From Helicostylum pulchrum (taxonomy: Eukaryota > Mucoromycota > Mucoromycetes > Mucorales > Mucoraceae), in assembly GCA_025677825.1 (NCBI GenBank), contig JAIXMO010000023.1, positions 388,375 to 452,374 of the forward strand: 64,000 bases of DNA, given 5' to 3'. Shown here piece after piece: positions 58,731 to 64,000 of the stretch; the stretch's first letter is position 1, and each line of letters opens with the position of its first letter. The notes under the pieces were generated by a model. The model saw nothing but the letters and a program-made list of their open reading frames with translations, was not told where the DNA came from and did not search any database. The translations under genes were made by a program, and so were the position numbers.

Positions 58731-58850
58731 AAGTGATATATTTACTCATCATGACGTATCTATACCACTATTTGTTTTGTACACTCGTCCGTTAATCATC
58801 TTTATTATACTTGATTCACGCAAGACTCCTTTTTATACCGATAAAACCAT
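58731..58850 (+). repeat. Dispersed repeat, copy 2
   Basis: GTGATATATTTACTCATCAT through TTAATCATCTTTATT matches 16058-16145 at roughly 80 percent by eye, same orientation. The following CTTGATTCACGCAA also occurs at about 27780. Confidence 0.6.
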
Positions 58851-59257
58851 TTGGGCCTAATCTGCTCAGATGGGTCGAAATAAAGTCAACTTTTGCTATT
58901 AGATGAACCCCTTCTGAATCCAGGGCACGTATTACAAACAGATAGCTTAATACCTGTATTTTTATTTGCTATGTTTTTTAAAATTATTGCGATAGTGTTA
59001 AACACCTTTCAACCTTTAAATTTAAAAAAATACTTTAACTAAGACTCAGATGTGCCTCTTTGTTCTGGGTGCTTTAACGAACGCTTGAAACCGGTATTAC
59101 GTCGCCAGATTTATTCTGAGAGCTTGTCATAGGTCAATAAACAGCAACATTTATTGTTTTAATAAAATCCATTTGTTTTATATTATGCTTTGGACGACCA
59201 AAGTATTGACCCAAATAGGTTTCTGATTTTTTTTCAAAAACCGACGAGCTTTATAAG
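58851..59257. other. Spacer before the minisatellite
   Basis: About 400 bp without a supported gene. AT-rich, no clear repeats. Confidence 0.4.
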
Positions 59258-60290
59258 GTATAATTTAGCTCACCCAACTCAGCACACTTATAATTTGGCT
59301 CACCCAACTCACCACATTTATAATTATAAGTGTGCACACTTATAATTTGGCTCACCCAACTCACCACATTTATAATTATAAGTGTGCACACTTATAATTT
59401 AGCTCACCCAACTCAGCACACTTATAATTTAGCTCACCCAACTCACCACATTTATAATTATAAGTGTGCACACTTATAATTTAGCTCACCCAACTCACCA
59501 CATTTATAATTTAGCTCACCCAACTCACCACATTTATAATTATAAGTGTGCACACTTATAATTTAGCTCACCCAACTCACCACATTTATAATTTAGCTCA
59601 CCCAACTCACCACATTTATAATTATAAGTGTGCACACTTATAATTTAGCTCACCCAACTCAGCACACTTATAATTTAGCTCACCCAACTCAGCACACTTA
59701 TAATTTGGCTCACCCAACTCACCACATTTATAATTTAGCTCACCCAACTCACCACATTTATAATTTAGCTCACCCAACTCACTACATTTATAATTATAAG
59801 TGTGCACACTTATAATTTAGCTCACCCAACTCAGCACACTTATAATTTGGCTCACCCAACTCAGCACATTTATAATTATAAGTGTGCACACTTATAATTT
59901 AGCTCACCCAACTCAGCACACTTATAATTTAGCTCACCCAACTCACCACATTTATAATTTGGCTCACCCAACTCACCACATTTATAATTATAAGTGTGCA
60001 CACTTATAATTTAGCTCACCCAACTCAGCACACTTATAATTTAGCTCACCCAACTCACCACATTTATAATTTAGCTCACCCAACTCACCACATTTATAAT
60101 TATAAGTGTGCACACTTATAATTTAGCTCACCCAACTCAGCACACTTATAATTTAGCTCACCCAACTCACCACATTTATAATTTAGCTCACCCAACTCAC
60201 CACATTTATAATTATAAGTGTGCACACTTATAATTTAGCTCACCCAACTCAGCACACTTATAATTTCAACTCAGCGCACACTTATAATTG
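59258..60290. repeat. 1-kb minisatellite of 30-bp units with ten long palindromes
   Basis: The 30-bp unit contains CACTTATAATTTAGCTCACC and CAACTCAG, with variants GGCTCACC and CTCACCACATT. At ten places the unit is interrupted by a perfect palindrome, ATTATAAGTGTGCACACTTATAAT (24 bp), so neighbouring units meet head to head. The array runs into the left end of the mariner copy, where CACTTATAATT joins GGGACACTTG. Any ORFs inside (about 60 codons) are simple translations of the repeat. Confidence 0.92.
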
Positions 60291-61812
60291 GGACACTTGA
60301 ATTTTTTTTTTGGAGCAGGTGAAAAAAAAAATTGGGTTAAAATTATAGGGCATTTCCAAGAAAAAATTAGTGCACTTTCTTGTTTAATATATTTATAATG
60401 GACTTTGTATACGAAGATGGTAACGGTAATCTTCGAGATGAAAATGGCGACGAAGCAATAATTATAGCCATGGAAGTATATGAGGAAATGTATCCAAATA
60501 AAGAAGTAACCAGTTTTGGCCAGTACATGGACTTAAAGACCCCCGAAAAACTTCAGCAAGAAAAAATAAAAAAGACGTAGTAAAATTAGAAACGAAGCAA
60601 GATAAAGTACCAAAATATAAGCGACATAATGTTATCGGTAAAGAGAGATTCTTCTTTTTGATCTACGAAAAAAGGAATGAGTATCAGAGGCGCTGCGAAA
60701 GAATTAAACATACCTCCTTCGACTGCGCAAAACTGGGTAAATGCAGATAAAAAAACCCCCAAGGATGTTATTGAAAGAGAGGAAGGTAGCAGTAAGGCTG
60801 TCGGAAGACCATCATTTTTGGTGGAAGAGCATGGGAAATCCTTGCATGAACTAATTGATGAGAAACCATCACTTGTGATATCCGAGATTATGGATGAAAT
60901 AACAACTAAGTTCTCTGGATTAGCTATTTCTAAGAGTGCACTTCACAAGCATATGACAGAAAAACGCAGAATTAGTCTTAAAAAAGCTCATTTCCATTCT
61001 GTTGAGAGGAACTCCGTAGATAAAATCAAGGAAAGACACGATTGGGTTCAAAGATGGTTGAGGACTGACATGGATTATACGAATAATTGTGTGTTTATCG
61101 ATGAGTCCGCATCTCATATTAATATGAAAAGAAGTTTTGCCTGGTTGAGAAAAGGAGAAAGAGCTGTTGTTGTTGTCCCAAAGATCAGAGCTAAAACCAT
61201 TACTATACTTGGTGCAATTTCTCCTAAAGGTATAATTAATATTAGAGTCCGAAGGCCTAGAGTAACTGCTGCCTCAAAAAAGCGAAAGCCTAACGGAAGT
61301 AACAAAAAGGCTAACAACCCGAAAACTAGTACTGTAGCTAGTCATTACTTTAACTTTATCGGTAGTACTTTGGATATTTTGGACAAAAATGAGCAGTTTA
61401 AAAACAATTACCTTGTTATGGATAACGCTCCAATTCACACGAACGATGATATACAAAAATATATAGAGAAGAGAGGGTACGGTTGAATTTATCTTCCTCC
61501 TTACTCACCTGAGCTTAACCCAATTGAGCAGTTTTGGTCAGTTTGTAAGAGCAAGTTGAAGCGTGAGGAACTTTGAGAATAGGAATGGCTTGTAATAGTA
61601 TTTTACTATGTGACCTTGAAGGGTTTTGTAGGTATTCACAATCCAAGTTTGAGGATTGTCTGAAGAGCCTTCCTTTGTAATAAAAGTTATTTTATTTTGC
61701 TTGAAATTCTCTTTTTTTTTTGCTCCAAATTTATTTTTATGTTTGCTCCAATTTTTTATCTGCTTTAAATTTTTTTTGAAGTGCCCCAATAATTTCAGGA
61801 AATAGTGTATAT
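60291..61812 (+). mobile_element. Decayed Tc1/mariner transposon
   Basis: The right end reads AGTGCCCCAATAATTTCAGG then AAATAGTGTATA. The left end (ATTGGGACACTTGAA, then GGAGCAGGTG) is similar to its reverse complement (ATTGGGGCACTTCAA, then AAAGCAGAT) but lacks the outermost about 20 bases, which are replaced by the minisatellite. The transposase pseudogene is inside. Confidence 0.75.
60398..61576 (+). pseudogene. Tc1/mariner DDE transposase, frameshift and stops
   Basis: The N-terminal frame from ATG 60398 (MDFVYEDGNGNLRDENG) ends at 60580 and changes frame before SIRGAAKELNIPPSTAQNWV, a helix-turn-helix. GRPSFLVEEHGKSL follows. The catalytic residues are visible: Asp in FIDESASHINM, Asp in VMDNAPIHT and Glu in LNPIEQFW. 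The last two are 34 residues apart, as in Tc1-type DD34E enzymes. A TGA at about 61484 splits the second Asp from the Glu block. A Lys-rich insert (SKKRKPNGSNKKANN) lies in the catalytic domain. The copy is inactive. Confidence 0.88.
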
Positions 61813-61816
61813 ATTT

Positions 61817-62881
61817 AAAATACTGATACTCAAACTTATCAATTATATGGTACTGCTATCCCCAAAGAATCCTCCTTTTCATATCTAGGTATCCATATCA
61901 AACTTGGTGGATTACCCGATTATCCTGCTTTAATCCAACAAAACATCAATAAGGCCTCACTCACTATGAATCAACTTGTTGCTATTGGACTCAACTCAAA
62001 AGGTTTCCCCCCTTGTTGGCATGCCGTTTTTACAGTCAAATAGTCCGCGCTCAGTTAGATTATGGTCTTGCAATTAGCCCCATCACAGCTAAACTTGTTC
62101 ATAAACTGGACACGTTCCAAAACTCATGTATTAGGCGTATCTTTGGCGGCCACTCTAGATCTTCAGTGTAAGTCATGCTTCATCTGGTCAATCTTCCATC
62201 TATGCGAACTCGTGTTGCAGTCCTTCAAGCTCAGTATCTTTTTCGTAGTACTCAGCTACCCGATGATACTCTTCTTACTCACCTACTGCCTCATCTTCAG
62301 TCCTCGAGTAGTTTCTCCCACTGGTACAAACTGTCCAAAACCCGAATATGGAGATCACTCTGTGCACCAATTCTTTCTACTCTGGACATTAAACAATTTT
62401 ATTCTCTTAGCACTATTTTCCTGGATCAAGAATTCCAAAATCTGTATACTGGTTCTGATTCTATGCTATTAGCCTCCACTCATTCTACTTTCCAAGTGGA
62501 TACTATCCTTTGGTTACCTATGACTCATTCAGAACGTAGTCGTGTTCTTCGCTGGCGTCTCGGTTGGCTACCTGGTGGTAAACAAAAGAATGCATCTTTC
62601 ATCCTCATCATCACTGGAGCCGCCGACATGCTACTGGATGCCTATATGTTCATAATCGATTATACTTGCCCCACTCAATAGAAAATCCAATCTCATTCCT
62701 CCTTAATTTACTACCATTACACCCACCTCGTCCTGCTGATTGTCGTAGCTGGTTCACTCTCTGGCCTATATTATGTACAATTATACATGAACTGGATTAC
62801 TATTTTCATGATGAACCTCCTCCTCCTCCTCCTCCTCCTATAGATCCTGGTCTCAAGCTGTTGAATTGGTTACACAAGTAA
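61817..62881 (+). pseudogene. 5'-truncated LINE (non-LTR retrotransposon) ORF2 end
   Basis: The frame starting at the mariner border reads KESSFSYLGIHIKLGG, NKASLTMNQLVAIGLNSK, then changes frame at the C6 run near 62000. It continues CRFYSQIVRAQLDYGLAI and LDTFQNSCIRRIFGG, the post-reverse-transcriptase part of LINE ORF2. A TAA at about 62170 interrupts it. Further on, SRVLRWRLGWLPGG leads into a shifted CCHC-like knuckle (C-x2-H...H-x3-C) and LLNLLPLHPPRPADCRSW. No reverse transcriptase domain remains. It is a typical dead 3' end. Confidence 0.75.
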
Positions 62882-63359
62882 TAGTATGAGTCTTTCTAGT
62901 ACTTGATCTGGTTTGTACTAAATTTTTGTTTCTATTTACTTTTTCTTTCTTCCTCCTCCTCCTATATTTATTTCTATTTCAAATGATTTGCTCTTTTCTT
63001 TTTCCTTTACTCTCTCTTTTTTCCCTTCTTGCCCCCTAAGAAATTTTTTATTCTCTTACATTCATAACTGGCTCGGGCAACATTGCACAATTCGTTGCTA
63101 CATGCTCATTGCCGTAAAATTTCAAAAAAAGTTACAAAAAAATAATAAAACCCAGAATTTGATAGTATTTATTTAAAAAGAAAAAAATATGAAAATCCAT
63201 TTTAATAGTTTATCTTTAAAATGACATGAATGTTATTTCGATATTAGCAATTTGTCAACGTGAGGCTACTATACTTATAATGTTCAATGTTTTCACTATT
63301 CACTACGGCTTTCTTGTGATCAAGTAAAAAAAAACCAGGTATATTTTGACTAAAAACAG
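62882..63359. other. LINE 3' tail and spacer
   Basis: About 480 bp of T-rich, then A-rich sequence following the LINE stop. It presumably includes the 3' untranslated part of the retrotransposon. No gene seen. Confidence 0.4.
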
Positions 63360-64000
63360 CTACGAGCGGCCAGAGGTTTTCATTTTAGTTACAACGTCAT
63401 TTATCACCTGTTTGTTGTAATCCTTAAGCTTCGTAGAAACTAGTTGAGCAAGACTGGTCAAAAGTGGTTCTAAAGTCTCACTTGAGAAACTTATATTCCC
63501 ATCATCAATGCTCAATATCTTAAGATATATTTCATATACAGCAGTAGTCTTTACAGCGGTAGTTGATGCAATCGAGGCTAGTTCAGAGTGCTTGACGTAT
63601 TCGACATGACTAAAAAGAACAGCTTTAGCAAAACACTGGAATATTTGAGATCCAAGCTTAGTATCGCTGGTGAGACTGCCTCCAGGAGCATCAGCTGCAG
63701 TAAATATAGTATAAGGCCGCAGTTTCATATTGTTGGTTAAGCGAGACGAGCAACGACTGATACAATATGTTCTGGGTGAGGTAAACGATGATCTTACTTG
63801 ACGAAGTTGAGCGAGAATATCACTATTATATAGCTTCGTTGGTTGATCCTCCAAGATGCGGGCTACTCGCTCTATGGAATAGTTCGACAGAAAAATCCTT
63901 GTGCTACCGCTTGGCTTAAAGTTGAATGTCGATGGCCCGACTTCTGGTTTAAAATCACCATCTAAACGGACACTGGATGTAATAAGGGAACAGAAGGTGC
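63360..64000 (-). CDS. Unknown protein, open at the right edge
   Basis: The minus-strand frame is open from the window edge (64000) to TAG 63360-63362, at least 213 codons. Segments include SVRLDGDFKPEVGPSTFNF, STRIFLSNYSIERVARIL, LRPYTIFTAADAPGGSL and the end VTKMKTSGRS. Composition is coding-like and there is no internal stop, but I recognise no family. It could be the end of a host gene or the gag-like part of a retroelement. The N-terminus lies outside. Confidence 0.5.
   Translation of the reverse strand, partial: TFCSLITSSVRLDGDFKPEVGPSTFNFKPSGSTRIFLSNYSIERVARILEDQPTKLYNSDILAQLRQVRSSFTSPRTYCISRCSSRLTNNMKLRPYTIFTAADAPGGSLTSDTKLGSQIFQCFAKAVLFSHVEYVKHSELASIASTTAVKTTAVYEIYLKILSIDDGNISFSSETLEPLLTSLAQLVSTKLKDYNKQVINDVVTKMKTSGRS

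Noticed and set aside
59622..59815. Overlapping 61-codon ORFs on both strands in the minisatellite
   Set aside because: Pure translations of the 30-bp repeat (HTYNLAHPTQ type); no gene signal.
59258..60290. CRISPR-like array
   Set aside because: Repeats are contiguous with no unique spacers, in a eukaryotic genome. It is a minisatellite.
1..64000. tRNA or rRNA genes
   Set aside because: I looked for the T-loop pattern GTTCGAATC with matching arms and for rRNA-like conserved blocks and found none. A covariance-model search would be decisive.

Overview
The window reads as nuclear DNA of an early-diverging filamentous fungus, most likely Mucoromycota and probably Mucorales. It is A+T-rich, with many homopolymer tracts. 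Genes are split by many short GT-AG introns of about 50-70 nt, and intergenic gaps are short. Gene content fits: a trifunctional folate gene, a velvet factor, a two-BIR survivin/Bir1 protein, a Fanzor nuclease, and a tyrosine recombinase of the Crypton/DUF3435 type. The exon models below were built by hand. In each, splice sites were chosen so that the frame closes and conserved motifs are restored.

Layout. 1-8.2 kb holds a 5'-truncated DUF1838 gene (+), then RAD54, an alpha/beta hydrolase and a two-BIR protein, all on the minus strand. 8.4-19.9 kb is a graveyard: a transporter fragment, a decayed unknown gene, two head-to-head decayed tyrosine recombinases, a 0.5-kb inverted-repeat insertion, two related zinc-finger remnants, a 3' fragment of EF-1alpha, and a decayed gene with a nuclease-like motif. 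The intact PYM gene sits inside it. 20.1-31.6 kb is conserved: coactosin, a 2H phosphoesterase, ARMC7 (its stop codon overlaps that of the 2H gene), an ABCC transporter, a small PAH-domain protein, and an NDPK-like protein with a long tail. 32.09-34.80 kb is a TA-flanked transposable element with about 250-bp terminal inverted repeats. It carries an intact spliced 211-aa gene resembling a serine recombinase and sits in the divergent promoter between the NDPK-like gene and an amino-acid permease. 35-41 kb holds the permease (11-, 7- and 3-nt exons), a UBE2W-type E2 (which appears to need a 1-nt exon) and FOL1. 41.6-43.7 kb is a Fanzor gene with two in-frame stops. 43.75-46.25 kb has no gene. 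46.25-57.16 kb holds an MFS exporter, a small membrane protein, a velvet factor, two disordered proteins, ASNSD1 and a Nudix/mL46-like protein (again with overlapping stops). 57.2-63 kb is repeat-rich: unresolved ORFs, a 1-kb minisatellite with ten palindromes, a decayed Tc1/mariner copy and a truncated LINE. The right edge cuts an unknown open frame.

The intact genes are mostly unrelated housekeeping and transport genes, with no metabolic cluster. The most distinctive signals are the cargo-bearing TA-flanked element, the Fanzor copy, the chain of micro-exons, and the repeat architecture around the recombinase and mariner remnants.
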